DNA of 64,000 nt from Betaproteobacteria bacterium (GCA_016709665.1 JADJMI010000001.1:124001-188000); one strand, 5' to 3'; positions 20,857 to 31,494 are shown, numbered from the stretch's first letter. Made by a program: numbers and translations. The notes: generated by a model not told the origin, from the letters alone.

Positions 20857-21342
20857 ATGAAGAACCGCATCCGTGCTTCGCTGATTTCCGCCGCCGTCGG
20901 TGGCGCCTTCCTCACCCTCACCGGCTCGATGGTGACCGCCGAAGCCGCCGTCCAGGGCGCGGCGCCCCTGGCCGCCCCGCAATCGCAGGAAGCGCCCCTC
21001 CTCCTCGCCCGCCGTGGCGCGGACGACGCCGCCGGCGACACGCGCCGCGGCCGTGGCAAGGACGACCCCGCCGGTGACGACCGCCGCGCCCGCACCCTCA
21101 AGAACGGCGCCGACGACCCCGCCGGCCACACCCGCCGCGGCCGTGGCACCGACGACCCCGCCGGCGACGACAAGCGCCGTGGCCGCGGGACCGATGACCC
21201 CGCCGGCGACGACAAGCGCGTGAAGACCCTCAAGAACGCCGCGGACGACCCGGCGGGCGACCAGCGCCGTGGCCGCGGCACCGACGACCCGGCCGGCCAC
21301 CAGCGTCGCGGCCGCGGTTCCGACGACCGCGCGGTGATCTGA
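20857..21342 (+). CDS. Exported DDPAG-repeat protein, function unknown
   Basis: A 161-residue protein I do not recognise as a named family. It has a signal peptide (basic MKNRIR, hydrophobic core, likely cleavage after MVTAEA), a short Ala/Pro linker, then from residue 54 about eight units of the form G-x-DDPAG-(D/H)-x-RRGR. Two of the units (2 and 5) instead end RARTLKN or RVKTLKN. Each unit alternates an acidic DD with a basic RRGR patch, so the mature protein is a low-complexity polyampholyte and probably disordered. A good ribosome site (ACAGGAGAA) precedes the ATG. It is followed after seven bases by a possible outer-membrane protein gene, suggesting one transcript. Confidence 0.8.
   Translation: MKNRIRASLISAAVGGAFLTLTGSMVTAEAAVQGAAPLAAPQSQEAPLLLARRGADDAAGDTRRGRGKDDPAGDDRRARTLKNGADDPAGHTRRGRGTDDPAGDDKRRGRGTDDPAGDDKRVKTLKNAADDPAGDQRRGRGTDDPAGHQRRGRGSDDRAVI
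21016..21339 (+). repeat. Tandem repeats encoding DDPAG-RRGR units
   Basis: About eight consecutive coding repeats of 39-51 bases each. The unit pattern by length in residues is roughly 13, 17, 13, 14, 17, 13, 13 and a partial last one, so the longer TLKN-ending units recur at positions 2 and 5. Codons vary between units, which argues for selected protein repeats rather than a recent DNA expansion. Confidence 0.8.
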
Positions 21343-21349
21343 GGCTTCC

Positions 21350-22054
21350 ATGCGCATCGCGACGCTCACCCTCGCGGCCGCCCTCGCGGCGCCCGCAGCG
21401 GGCCTCGCTTCGGAGGCGCCCCTGCCCGGCCCGGCGGCCGGGTGGGGGATGTCCGAAGCCTGGCGCGAGAGCATCGCGCGCAGTCTCGGCGCCTTGCGCG
21501 CCGAATCGGCGAACGGGGTGCCGCGGCTTTCCGCCGATCTCCCCGACTCCTTCGACGACGAGCGCCGCGTTCGCGTGCGCGCCTCGGCGTCCTTCTCGCC
21601 CCGGATCGCGATGAGCCTGCCCGCGTGGGTGGCGGCCGACGGCGGCGCCGGCATCGACCTGTCGGCCCAGGCGCGGCGGCCGCGGGCCGGGCAGCACGCC
21701 AACGGCATTGCCGATCGCACCCTCTGGAGCACCTCGGCGGAGGGCTGGCACGACGCCGGCCCGTTCACCGCCTACGCAGGCGCGGGCACGGGGCGCAGCA
21801 GCGATACCTTCGATCCGGGCCGGCTCGAGCGCAACGCCTACGCGGGCCTCGAACTCGACGGCCTGGGAGGCGTATGGCGGCTGGAGTCCGGCTGGGTGCG
21901 CGGCGATCCGATCTTCGGCACGGAGCGCGAGATGCGCCTCGCCTGGCGCGGCGCGATCGCGCGGGGCTGGTCCCTGGGGCTGGAAGCGAGCCTCGTCACC
22001 GCGCCGGGCTGGATCGACCGCGCCGCCTTCGTGAGCCTGCGTGGAAAACTCTAG
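21350..22054 (+). CDS. Exported protein, possible outer-membrane beta-barrel, partner of the repeat protein
   Basis: A 234-residue protein with a signal peptide (MRIATLTLAAALAAPAAGLA, then SEAP). The body alternates polar and hydrophobic residues in strand-like segments, for example VRVRASASFSPRIAMSL, WSTSAEGWHDAGPFTAYAG and YAGLELDGLGGVWRLESGW. The pattern resembles a small outer-membrane barrel. I do not recognise a family. It begins seven bases after the DDPAG-repeat gene, so the two are very likely co-expressed and may act together at the envelope. That link is inference from spacing only. Confidence 0.65.
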   Translation: MRIATLTLAAALAAPAAGLASEAPLPGPAAGWGMSEAWRESIARSLGALRAESANGVPRLSADLPDSFDDERRVRVRASASFSPRIAMSLPAWVAADGGAGIDLSAQARRPRAGQHANGIADRTLWSTSAEGWHDAGPFTAYAGAGTGRSSDTFDPGRLERNAYAGLELDGLGGVWRLESGWVRGDPIFGTEREMRLAWRGAIARGWSLGLEASLVTAPGWIDRAAFVSLRGKL

Positions 22055-22061
22055 GGCACCG

Positions 22062-23462
<1,401 letters not shown>

Positions 23463-23530
23463 GGCGATGCGGGCTTCCGGAAAGGGCTGATCCGCAATTC
23501 TAGCCGGGCCGGGCATCCGGGGGCCTTCGC

Positions 23531-24196
23531 ATGAGCGCCGCCGCGGCCCTGCCGGGTCTCGGGCCGCGCCGTGGCGGCCGCCGCCTCGCCATCGCGGGCG
23601 TGCTCCTCACCGGCGCCGGCGCGCTGGGCCCGCTCGCGCTCCCGAGCCTCACGACGAACGCGGGTACCTTCGAGGCGGCGCTGGTGGCCGGGGCGCTCGT
23701 CGCATTCCTGTCGCCGCTCCTGATGCTGGTTCGTTCGATCGAGGAGCTGAAGGCCACCCGCTCGGCCGCCGCCGCCCGCCGCGCCGGCCGCCCGGACTGG
23801 GCGGCGGCGGGACTCCTGCTCGCCACGGGGCTCCTCGCCGCCATCTGCACGTCCGGATTCGCCGTGCTCGCGATCCTCGCCGCCGGCAGCCCCGGCCTGC
23901 TCACCCGCGCGGCCGGAACGCACCTGTCCCTGGTGCCCGCCGCGCTCGGCGCGCCGGTCCTCGCGAGCCTGCTGGTGGCCTGCTTCCTCGTCGCGGTGGC
24001 GCGCCGGCCGGACGGCGGACCGGCCGATCTCGTGCGCCGCATCACCGCGCACCGGGCGTTCGCGGTCGCCATCGTCTTCGGCCTCGTGATGCTCGAGTGG
24101 CTCGTCGTGCAGAAGCTCGCGCTCACGCTCGGCCTTTCCCCGCAGGCGGGCGCGATGGCCGCGGGGCTCGCGATCGCCTCCACCTCGCCCCGATGA
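23531..24196 (+). CDS. Predicted membrane protein coupled to a nucleotide cyclase gene
   Basis: A 221-residue protein with about five or six hydrophobic segments (near residues 18-38, 46-66, 90-112, 130-155 and 175-210). I do not recognise a family. Its stop overlaps the ATG of the following class III cyclase (ATGA at 24193-24196), so the two are translationally coupled. An obvious hypothesis is a membrane sensor or anchor for the soluble cyclase, but no extracellular sensor domain is visible. Confidence 0.7.
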   Translation: MSAAAALPGLGPRRGGRRLAIAGVLLTGAGALGPLALPSLTTNAGTFEAALVAGALVAFLSPLLMLVRSIEELKATRSAAAARRAGRPDWAAAGLLLATGLLAAICTSGFAVLAILAAGSPGLLTRAAGTHLSLVPAALGAPVLASLLVACFLVAVARRPDGGPADLVRRITAHRAFAVAIVFGLVMLEWLVVQKLALTLGLSPQAGAMAAGLAIASTSPR

Positions 24197-24783
24197 GCAC
24201 GCGCGACGCGCGCTTGCTTCGCCCGCGCCGCGGCGCCGGCCCCGCGCTCGCCTTCGCCGCCAAGGGACGCCGCAAGCACGCGGCCGTCGCCTTCGCCGAC
24301 CTCGCCGGATTCACCGCGCTTTCCGGGCGCGACGAGCGCGCGGCGCACTACGCCGCCGCGCTCCTGCACAACGCCGCGCGCGCCGTGTGCGAGTCGCGCG
24401 GGCTGCGCGTGGTCAAGTCGATGGGGGACGCCGTGTTGCTCGAGGGACCCAATGCCTACGGGATGGCAGAGGCCCTCCTCGAGCTCCACGCGGCGTTCCC
24501 CGCCCTATTGCGGGTGCACGGCATCGAGCCGCTCGCCGTGCACAGCGGCGCCCACGTGGGCGAGGTGACGGAGACGCCCGACGGCGACCTCTACGGGCAG
24601 GCCGTGAACCTCGCCTCGCGCATCCAGGCGCAGGCGGGCGACGGGCAGGTGGCCTGCAGCCTCGAGTTCGCGCGGGCCGCGGGCCTGGGGCCCGAGCGCC
24701 TGCGCTGGCTGGGCGTGCGCGCGCTCAAGAACGTGGAGCGCCCCGTCACCTGCTTCACGCTCGCCCGTTCGCCTTCGCGCTGA
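24193..24783 (+). CDS. Class III adenylate/guanylate cyclase catalytic protein
   Basis: A 196-residue protein consisting of one class III cyclase homology domain. Both metal aspartates are present (FADLAGFT and KSMGDAVLL). The purine-contacting lysine (KSMGD) and later aspartate (GDLYG), and the transition-state asparagine and arginine (VNLASR) are also kept, so it should be active as a homodimer making cAMP or cGMP. No sensor domain is fused. Regulation may come through the membrane protein encoded just upstream, whose stop codon it overlaps. Confidence 0.85.
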   Translation: MSTRDARLLRPRRGAGPALAFAAKGRRKHAAVAFADLAGFTALSGRDERAAHYAAALLHNAARAVCESRGLRVVKSMGDAVLLEGPNAYGMAEALLELHAAFPALLRVHGIEPLAVHSGAHVGEVTETPDGDLYGQAVNLASRIQAQAGDGQVACSLEFARAAGLGPERLRWLGVRALKNVERPVTCFTLARSPSR

Positions 24784-24871
24784 TTCCTTGCCCGGCGGCC
24801 TTGCGGCCCCGGCGGTTCCGGGCGATGCTTCTGCGACACGGAGCATTCGACTCCCTTCCTCCGAGACCGCC

Positions 24872-25207
24872 ATGCGAATCGCCTGCCTCGCCCTCATCGC
24901 CTCGTTCGCCCTGCCCGCGGGCGCCACCTACCCCGTCGAGATCGACGCGAAGACGAACGGCCTCGCCATCGAGGTGAAGGCCTCGGCCGGCACGCCCCTG
25001 GTCGTCACGTTCGTGAGCAAGGAAAAGGCGAACGCGACCTGCAAGGCCTCGATCGCCACGGGCCTCGACACGCCCATCACGAAGACCGTCACGGTGAAGG
25101 GTGGCAAGAACACGGCCGTGCCGTTCAACCTGCGCACCGCGCCCAACCGCGTGCGCGTCATCGCGGTATGCACGCCGCCCGCGGTCAGAAGCGAAACGAA
25201 GCCTTGA
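24872..25207 (+). CDS. Small periplasmic protein of unknown function
   Basis: A 111-residue protein with a clear signal peptide (MRIACLALIASFALPAGA, then TYPVEI) and a mature part of about 93 residues that looks all-beta (VEIDAKTNGLAIEVKAS, TPLVVTFVSK). Two cysteines (ATCKAS and AVCTPP) could form a disulfide in the periplasm. I do not recognise a family. The 3' end overlaps the convergent gene at 25185 by 23 bases. Confidence 0.6.
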   Translation: MRIACLALIASFALPAGATYPVEIDAKTNGLAIEVKASAGTPLVVTFVSKEKANATCKASIATGLDTPITKTVTVKGGKNTAVPFNLRTAPNRVRVIAVCTPPAVRSETKP

Positions 25208-25943
25208 TCTCCAGGCGGCGGCCGTAGGTGCCGCCAACGCCCTCGCCCCAGAGGAGCCCGCCGCCCAGCAGGATGAGCGTCCAGTCGCGCGAGACGGCCC
25301 AGCCGCCCTCGATCTCGCCGACGGCGCCGGTCTTGCCCCCCTGCACCCAGTCGATGCTGGGCTTCGCGACCGCCTTCGCGTAGTGGCCGGCCGGATGGTC
25401 CAGGCGCCAGTCCCACTCGAACTTGGTCAGGTTGGTGTCATTGCGCGCCGCATCGCCACCGAACGAGACGGCCTGGCTCGCCTGCAGCGAAGTGGAGGCC
25501 TGCGTGCCCGCGGGCCCCGCGCCCAGCGGCCCGCGCGTGCGCGCGCCGGCCTGCCACTGGAACTTGCCCGTGCCCAGCGATTCCGGGTCGGCCGTGGGAA
25601 AGGCCAGCTCCACGTAGCTCGTGAAAGCGCGCCCGCCGACCGTCACCGCCCGGAAGGCGAGCCGCGCCTTGACGTCACCCGGGCGGGGATCGAACGCGTC
25701 GCCTTCGAAATCGGTGTCGGCGTCGGGAAAGGGCAGTTCCAGCCGAGCGAAGGCGAAGGGCCCCGCGAGCGCGCGCTCGATCTTCACCTGCGTGCGCGTC
25801 GACTCGTCGGCGGTTCCGCGACCGGTGTTCTGGCGCTTCAGCTCGACGAGCCAGTCGCGCGCCCCGCCCGGGGACTGCGCACCCGCCGGCCCGGCATGCG
25901 CCGCGACGGCGAGGAACGCCGCTGCCGCGCGGCGCGCGGTCAA
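25185..25943 (-). CDS. Putative outer-membrane beta-barrel protein
   Basis: A 252-residue exported protein. The signal peptide ends AGPAGAQ. The mature part has amphipathic strand-like segments (VKIERALAGPFAFARLELPF, AFTSYVELAFPT, WTLILLGGGLLWG) and ends in ASFRF with the terminal phenylalanine typical of outer-membrane barrels recognised by BamA. It resembles uncharacterised transporter-like or MipA-like barrels but no family is certain. It lies 13 bases before the PPK2 gene on the opposite end of the same strand. Confidence 0.65.
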   Translation of the reverse strand: MTARRAAAAFLAVAAHAGPAGAQSPGGARDWLVELKRQNTGRGTADESTRTQVKIERALAGPFAFARLELPFPDADTDFEGDAFDPRPGDVKARLAFRAVTVGGRAFTSYVELAFPTADPESLGTGKFQWQAGARTRGPLGAGPAGTQASTSLQASQAVSFGGDAARNDTNLTKFEWDWRLDHPAGHYAKAVAKPSIDWVQGGKTGAVGEIEGGWAVSRDWTLILLGGGLLWGEGVGGTYGRRLEIKASFRF

Positions 25944-25956
25944 CGGGCCCCTCCGC

Positions 25957-27078
25957 TCACGCCGATGGCATCGAGGCGACCTGCTCGCCCCGCTCGAAGA
26001 TCACCTGCGCCCGGCCCACGAGCAGCGGGTCGACCGAGCCGATGATGTCGGGTTCCTTGCGCGCATAGGGCAGCTTGTGCAGCAGGTAGCGCATGGCGTT
26101 CAGGCGCGCGCGCTTCTTGCAGTCGCTCTTGATCACGATCCACGGCGCGTCCGTGGTGTCGGTGTGGAAGAACATCGCCTCCTTGGCGCGCGTGTAGTCG
26201 TCCCACTTGTCGAGCGAGGCCTTGTCGATGGGGGAGAGCTTCCAGTGCTTGAGCGGGTGCACCTCGCGCTCCTTGAACCGGCGGCGCTGCTCGCGGCGGC
26301 TCACGGAGAACCAGAACTTGAAGAGGTGGATGCCCTGGCGCACGAGCATGCGCTCGAACTCCGGCGCCTGGCGCATGAACTCCTGGTATTCGGGCTCCGT
26401 GCAGAAGCCCATGACGCGCTCGACGCCGGCGCGGTTGTACCAGCTGCGGTCGAACAGGACGATCTCGCCGGCGGTGGGCAGGTGCTCCACGTAGCGCTGG
26501 AAGTACCACTGGCCGCGCTCCTCGATCGTGGGCTTCTCGAGCGCCACCACGCGCGCGCCGCGGGGGTTCAGGTGCTCCATGAAACGCTTGATGGTCCCGC
26601 CCTTGCCCGCGGCATCGCGCCCCTCGAAGAGCACGATGACGCGCTGGCCGGTGTCCTTCGCCCACGCCTGCAGCTTGAGCAGCTCCACCTGCAGGCGGTA
26701 CTTCTGCCGCTCGTAGCCCTTGCGGGAGAGCAGGTTCTTGTACGGATAGCCGCCCTCCTGCCAGTTGTCGGCGAGCTCGCGGTCCGCGGCCCGGCGCGCG
26801 AGGTTGTCCAGGCCGCGCTGCTGTTCGAGCACGGAGCGAAGCACGCGCACGGCGTCCGACGGGCTCGTGCCCTCGAGGAGGTCGCGGATGGCGCCGACCG
26901 TGGTCTCGTCGGCCGCCGCGCCGGCCTGCTCGACGGTGAACGCCTCGATCGCGGCGGGTTCCAGCACGGGGGGCGTATCCCCCTGCGCCGTGCGGCGCGG
27001 CGCCGGGGGGCGCTTCGGGGCCGGGGATTTCGCGTCCTTGCGGGCGCGCTTCGCGGCGGGTCGTCTGTTCGTGGCCAT
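25957..27078 (-). CDS. Polyphosphate kinase 2 (class I type)
   Basis: An intact 373-residue PPK2. A basic, Pro-rich N-terminal tail of about 50 residues and a helical N-terminal region precede the kinase core. Walker A is FEGRDAAGKGGTIKR and Walker B/lid FDRSWYNRAGVERVMGFC. The C-terminal block LSPIDKASLDKWDDYTRAKE is typical of class I enzymes that make GTP or ATP from the diphosphate and polyphosphate. A second, class III-like PPK2 lies at 12197, so this strain may interconvert AMP, ADP and ATP with polyphosphate. Confidence 0.92.
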   Translation of the reverse strand: MATNRRPAAKRARKDAKSPAPKRPPAPRRTAQGDTPPVLEPAAIEAFTVEQAGAAADETTVGAIRDLLEGTSPSDAVRVLRSVLEQQRGLDNLARRAADRELADNWQEGGYPYKNLLSRKGYERQKYRLQVELLKLQAWAKDTGQRVIVLFEGRDAAGKGGTIKRFMEHLNPRGARVVALEKPTIEERGQWYFQRYVEHLPTAGEIVLFDRSWYNRAGVERVMGFCTEPEYQEFMRQAPEFERMLVRQGIHLFKFWFSVSRREQRRRFKEREVHPLKHWKLSPIDKASLDKWDDYTRAKEAMFFHTDTTDAPWIVIKSDCKKRARLNAMRYLLHKLPYARKEPDIIGSVDPLLVGRAQVIFERGEQVASMPSA

Positions 27079-27157
27079 GGCTCGGCTCGCGGGAGAGAAG
27101 GGGAAAGCCCATCTTCGCGCGGCGCGGGCCGCGCGGCCTGATCCGTGTCAACGCGGG

Positions 27158-30100
27158 CTAATCGGCCGCCGCGCTCCCGGGGATCGCGGCATCCACCGGC
27201 ACCGGGCCGCGCCCCGACCAGCGGTCGAGCGCGAGGTAGATGACGGGCGTGATGTAGAGCGTCACCGCCTGCGACAGCAGCAGGCCGCCCACCACGGCGA
27301 GGCCGAGCGGCTGGCGAAGCTCCGCGCCGGCGCCCAGGCCCAGGGCGATCGGCAGCGCCCCCATGAGCGCCGCCGAGGTGGTCATCATGATCGGCCGGAA
27401 GCGCAGCAGGCAGGCCTCGTGGATGGCCACGGCCGGGGCCAGCCCGCGCGTGCGCTGCGCCTCGAGCGCGAAGTCGATCATCATGATCGCGTTCTTCTTC
27501 ACGATGCCGATGAGCATGAGGATGCCGATCACCGCGATGATCGAGATGTCCATGCGGAATAGCCACAGCGTGACGAGCGCGCCGACGGCGGCCGAGGGCA
27601 GCCCCGCCAGGATGGTGATGGGGTGGATGTAGCTCTCGTAGAGCACGCCCAGCAGGACGTAGATCACGAGGAGCGCGCCGATGATCAGCCACACCTGGCT
27701 CGACTGGGAGGCCTGGAAGGCCGCCGCGTCGCCGCCCCAGCCGGTGAGGATCGAGGCCGGCAGGCCCGCCTCGGACTTGAAACGCTCGAGCTTCTTCGCG
27801 GCCTCGCCCAGGGACGCGCCCGGGGCGAGGTTGAACGAGATCGTGATGGCCTGGAGCTGGCCCTGGTGGTTGATCGACACCGGGCCCACCTTGCGCTCCA
27901 CGCTCGCGATCGAGGTGAGCGGCACCAGGGCGCCGCCCCTGGCGCGCAGGTGGATCTTGCCGAAGGCGCTCTCGTCCGCGCGGTCGTTCGTGCCCGCCTG
28001 CAGGATGACCGCGTAGGAATCGGTCGCCGTGAAGATGGTGGAGACCTGCCGCTCGCCGAAGGCGCTGTACAGGGCGCTGCGGATGTCCTGCACCTGCACG
28101 CCCAGCGCGTTCGCCTTGTCGCGGTCGATGGTGACCTGCGCCTGCAGGCCGCGCAGCTGCGAATCGCTCGTCACGTCGCGATAGGCGGCGTCGGCGCGCA
28201 TGAGCGCCATGATGCGGGAGGCGCCATCCTGCAGGCCGCGGTCGTCCACGCTCTTCAGGACGAACTGGTAGCGCGCCTTGCTGATGCGCCCGCCGAGCCG
28301 CAGGTTCTGGATCGGCGTGAAATAGGCGCTCACGCCGGCGATCCGCCGCACGTCGCGCCGAAGGCCCTCGAGCACCTTGTCCATGGGCTCGCGCTCGCCG
28401 CGCGGGCGCAGGGTGATGAAGATCCGGCCCTGGTTCGAGGCGAAGGCGTTCACGATCACCGTCGCCACGGCCGGGTGGTCGCCGATGGTCTTGCCGACCC
28501 GCTGCAGCAGTTCGGACATGGCCGGAAAGGAGATGTCCTCGACCGCCTCCGCGGTGATGATGACCTGCCCCAGGTCCTCCTGCGGGAAGAACCCCTTGGG
28601 CATCGTGACGAAGAGCGCGACCGTGGCGACGAGGCTCGCCGCCGCCACCGCGAACACGCCGCCGCGGTGCACGAGGCACCACTCGAGCGTGCGGCCGTAG
28701 AAGGCGAGCGTCGCGCGGAAGATCCGCTCGAACCACGCCGTCCAGCGCAGCGACGGGTCGTCCTCGCGGGTGCGGTGCAGGAAGCGCGCCCCGAGCATGG
28801 GAATCAGCGTGAGCGAGACGCCCGCCGAGACCAGGATCGCGAGCGTCACCACCACCGCGAACTCGTGGAAGAGCCCGCCGATCACCCCCGGCATGAAGAA
28901 GATGGGGATGAAGACCGCCACGAGCGAAAGCGAGATGGAGACGATGGTGAACCCCATCTCCTTCGAACCGCGGAGCGCCGCGCGCATCGGCGTCTCGCCC
29001 TCCTCCACGTGCCGCATGATGTTCTCGAGCATCACGATGGCGTCGTCGACCACCAGGCCCACGGCGAGCGTGATGCCCAGGAGCGACACGTTGTCCAGCG
29101 TGTAGCCCAGCGCCTTCATGAGCGCGATGGTGCCCAGCAGCGAGATCGGCAGCGAGAGGGCCGGGATGAGCGTCGCCGTCGGGTGGCGCAGGAAGAGGAA
29201 GATCACCAGCACGACCAGCGCGATGGTGATCGCCAGCGTCACCTTCACGTCGTGGATCGCCTCGCGGATCGACTGCGAGCGGTCGTTGCGGATGGTGAGC
29301 TTCACCGAGGACGGCATCTGGTCGACGAGGCCGGGGATGGCGGCCTTGATCGCGTCCACCGTCGCGACGGTGTTGGCGTCCGGCTGGCGCTGGATCGACA
29401 GGGTGATGGCGCGCTCGCCGTTGGCCCAGCTCGCCGTCTTCTCGGATTCGACGCTGTCCTCGACGTCGGCCACGTCCTCGAGCCGCACGACCTGCCCGCC
29501 CGGCAGGGTGGCGACGATGAGGCGCGCGAATTCGGCCGCCTTCGACATCTGCCGGTTGGCCTGGATCGTGAGCGACTGCCGCGGGCCCTCGAGGGTGCCC
29601 ACGGGGGTGTTGGCGTTGGCGGTGCGCAGCGCCGTCGCGATGTCCTCGAGCGTGAGCCCCCGGATCGCGAGCGCGTCCGGCCGGGCCTTCACGCGCACCG
29701 CGAAGCGCTTCTGGCCGTTGATGTTCACCTGCGCCACGCCCGAGAGCGTGGACAGCGTGGGCGAGATGAGGTTTTCCGCGAACGCGTTCAGGTCCGACAG
29801 CGGCATCGAGGGCGAGGTGAGCGTGACGAAGATGATGGGCGCGTCCGCCGGGTTCACCTTGCGGTAGGACGGCGGGTTGGTCATCTCGATCGGGAGATTG
29901 CGCTGCGCCCGGAAGAGCGCGGCCTGGACGTCGACGGCGGCCTTGTCGATGTCGCGGTCCTGGTCGAACTCGAGCGTGACCTGCGTGTTGCCGAGCGTCG
30001 ACGAGGAGGTGATCACGTTCACGCCCGAGATCGTCGCGAACTGCTTCTCGAGGGGCGTCGCGACCGAGGAGGCCATGTTCTCGGGGCTCGCGCCCGGCAG

Positions 30101-30250
30101 GTTCGCCGTCACCTGGATGGTGGGCGTGTCGAACTTGGGCAGCGCCGCGATGGGGATCAGGTCGTACGCGATGATCCCGGCCACCACCAGCGAGGCCGAG
30201 AGCAGCACCGTCATCACGGGACGGCGGATGAAGGGCTCGGAGAAGTTCAC
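27158..30250 (-). CDS. RND multidrug efflux permease (HAE-1 type)
   Basis: A 1030-residue AcrB/MdtB-C family inner-membrane transporter. It starts NFSEPFIRRPVMTVLL, with twelve membrane segments and two large periplasmic loops. The proton-relay aspartates lie in VGLVVDDAIVMLEN (TM4), and the conserved lysine region LIGIVKKNAIMMIDFA in TM10-11. The start is a GTG overlapping the stop of the adaptor gene (GTGA), so the two are coupled. No outer-membrane TolC-type gene follows, and a shared TolC elsewhere is likely. The exported drugs are not predictable. Confidence 0.92.
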   Translation of the reverse strand: MNFSEPFIRRPVMTVLLSASLVVAGIIAYDLIPIAALPKFDTPTIQVTANLPGASPENMASSVATPLEKQFATISGVNVITSSSTLGNTQVTLEFDQDRDIDKAAVDVQAALFRAQRNLPIEMTNPPSYRKVNPADAPIIFVTLTSPSMPLSDLNAFAENLISPTLSTLSGVAQVNINGQKRFAVRVKARPDALAIRGLTLEDIATALRTANANTPVGTLEGPRQSLTIQANRQMSKAAEFARLIVATLPGGQVVRLEDVADVEDSVESEKTASWANGERAITLSIQRQPDANTVATVDAIKAAIPGLVDQMPSSVKLTIRNDRSQSIREAIHDVKVTLAITIALVVLVIFLFLRHPTATLIPALSLPISLLGTIALMKALGYTLDNVSLLGITLAVGLVVDDAIVMLENIMRHVEEGETPMRAALRGSKEMGFTIVSISLSLVAVFIPIFFMPGVIGGLFHEFAVVVTLAILVSAGVSLTLIPMLGARFLHRTREDDPSLRWTAWFERIFRATLAFYGRTLEWCLVHRGGVFAVAAASLVATVALFVTMPKGFFPQEDLGQVIITAEAVEDISFPAMSELLQRVGKTIGDHPAVATVIVNAFASNQGRIFITLRPRGEREPMDKVLEGLRRDVRRIAGVSAYFTPIQNLRLGGRISKARYQFVLKSVDDRGLQDGASRIMALMRADAAYRDVTSDSQLRGLQAQVTIDRDKANALGVQVQDIRSALYSAFGERQVSTIFTATDSYAVILQAGTNDRADESAFGKIHLRARGGALVPLTSIASVERKVGPVSINHQGQLQAITISFNLAPGASLGEAAKKLERFKSEAGLPASILTGWGGDAAAFQASQSSQVWLIIGALLVIYVLLGVLYESYIHPITILAGLPSAAVGALVTLWLFRMDISIIAVIGILMLIGIVKKNAIMMIDFALEAQRTRGLAPAVAIHEACLLRFRPIMMTTSAALMGALPIALGLGAGAELRQPLGLAVVGGLLLSQAVTLYITPVIYLALDRWSGRGPVPVDAAIPGSAAAD

Positions 30251-31437
30251 GGCCCCTTCGCCTTGCCGCCCTTGCCCGCCTTGCCTTCCCCGCCGCGGCC
30301 GTCCCCGACGGACACGAGGCTGCCGGGACGCAGGTTCTGGGCGCCCTCGACGACGACGCGCTCGCCGGGCTCCACGCCCGTGACGGCGGCGATGCCGCGG
30401 TCGATGTGGGCGATGGCAACCGGCTTCGCGCTCACCTTGCGTTCCTCGCCGATCACGTAGACGAAGCGGCTGTCGGGGCCGGTCTGCACGGCCTGCACCG
30501 GCACGACGGCGGCGCCCTCGAGGGTGCGCGGCGAGAGCGCGACCGAGACGTACATGCCGGGCCACAGGCGCGCGTCGCGGTTCTCGAACTGGGCCTTGGC
30601 GCGGATCGTGCCGGTCGTGGTGTCGACCGCGTTGTCCACGAAGTTCACGCGCCCCTTGAGCTGCCGGGCATTGTCGTCGACGGTGATCGAGGCCTCGACC
30701 GGCCCGGCGGCGATGGCCTTCGCGAGGCCGGGCAGTTCCTTCTCCGGCAGCGTGAAGGCGACCTGGATGGGATCGATCTGCGTCACCGTGACCAGCACCG
30801 CGCCGTTGGGCTGCACCACGCTGCCCGGGCGCACGCCGATGGCGCCGGTTCGCCCCGCGAAGCTCGCGCGGATGCGCGTGTAGCCGAGCGACACCTTCGC
30901 CGATTCGGCCGCGGCGCGGTCGACGGCGAGCTGCCCCTCGAGCGAGGCGACCTGGTTCTCGGCCGCGTCGAGCGCCGACTGGGCGATGAACTTCTGCGCG
31001 AAGAGCTGCTTCTGGCGCTCCAGCGTGCGGCGGGCATTGGCGAGGTCGGCGAGGTCCTTCTGCACCTGCGCCTCGGCCTTCTTCACGTTGGCCTCCTCGG
31101 CGCGCGAATCGAGCGAGACGAGCAGGTCGCCCTTGCCGACGTTCTGCCCCTCGCGGATGTGCACCTCGCGCACGGTGCTGGTCACCTGCGCGCGCAGGTC
31201 GACCGTCTGGATCGCGACCACCGAGCCGTTCACGCGCAAGGTGACCGGGACATCGCGCTTCTCGACAATGGCGGCGGTCACGGGCACGGCGGCGGGGCCT
31301 GCCTTCGCGGCGGCCTGCGGGCTCTTGTCCCGCGCCAGCCACCAGGCCCCCAGCCCGGCCAGAACCACGAACGCGACGGCGACTAAGGCGAGGAAGCGGC
31401 GTCGGCCGGCGGGCATGGGAATCGGGGATGCGCTCAT
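30247..31437 (-). CDS. RND efflux periplasmic adaptor (MdtA/AcrA type)
   Basis: A 396-residue membrane-fusion protein. An N-terminal membrane anchor (RRRFLALVAVAFVVLAGLG) is followed by the lipoyl half-motif VNGSVVAIQTVDLRAQ, a coiled-coil hairpin of about residues 110-180, the second lipoyl half and a beta-barrel. The C-terminus is Gly/Lys-rich. It bridges the RND pump encoded directly downstream to an outer-membrane channel. Confidence 0.9.
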   Translation of the reverse strand: MSASPIPMPAGRRRFLALVAVAFVVLAGLGAWWLARDKSPQAAAKAGPAAVPVTAAIVEKRDVPVTLRVNGSVVAIQTVDLRAQVTSTVREVHIREGQNVGKGDLLVSLDSRAEEANVKKAEAQVQKDLADLANARRTLERQKQLFAQKFIAQSALDAAENQVASLEGQLAVDRAAAESAKVSLGYTRIRASFAGRTGAIGVRPGSVVQPNGAVLVTVTQIDPIQVAFTLPEKELPGLAKAIAAGPVEASITVDDNARQLKGRVNFVDNAVDTTTGTIRAKAQFENRDARLWPGMYVSVALSPRTLEGAAVVPVQAVQTGPDSRFVYVIGEERKVSAKPVAIAHIDRGIAAVTGVEPGERVVVEGAQNLRPGSLVSVGDGRGGEGKAGKGGKAKGP

Positions 31438-31494
31438 GGCGCCATGATAGCGCTACCGTCTCTCCCGGCCCGTCACCCGCCGTAAACGGCCGTA

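Noticed and set aside
26568..30419. A very long open frame that overlaps the RND pump gene on the same strand
   Set aside because: Composition is Arg/Gly/Ala-rich with no family motif, and the pump frame is unmistakable. High GC keeps other frames open.
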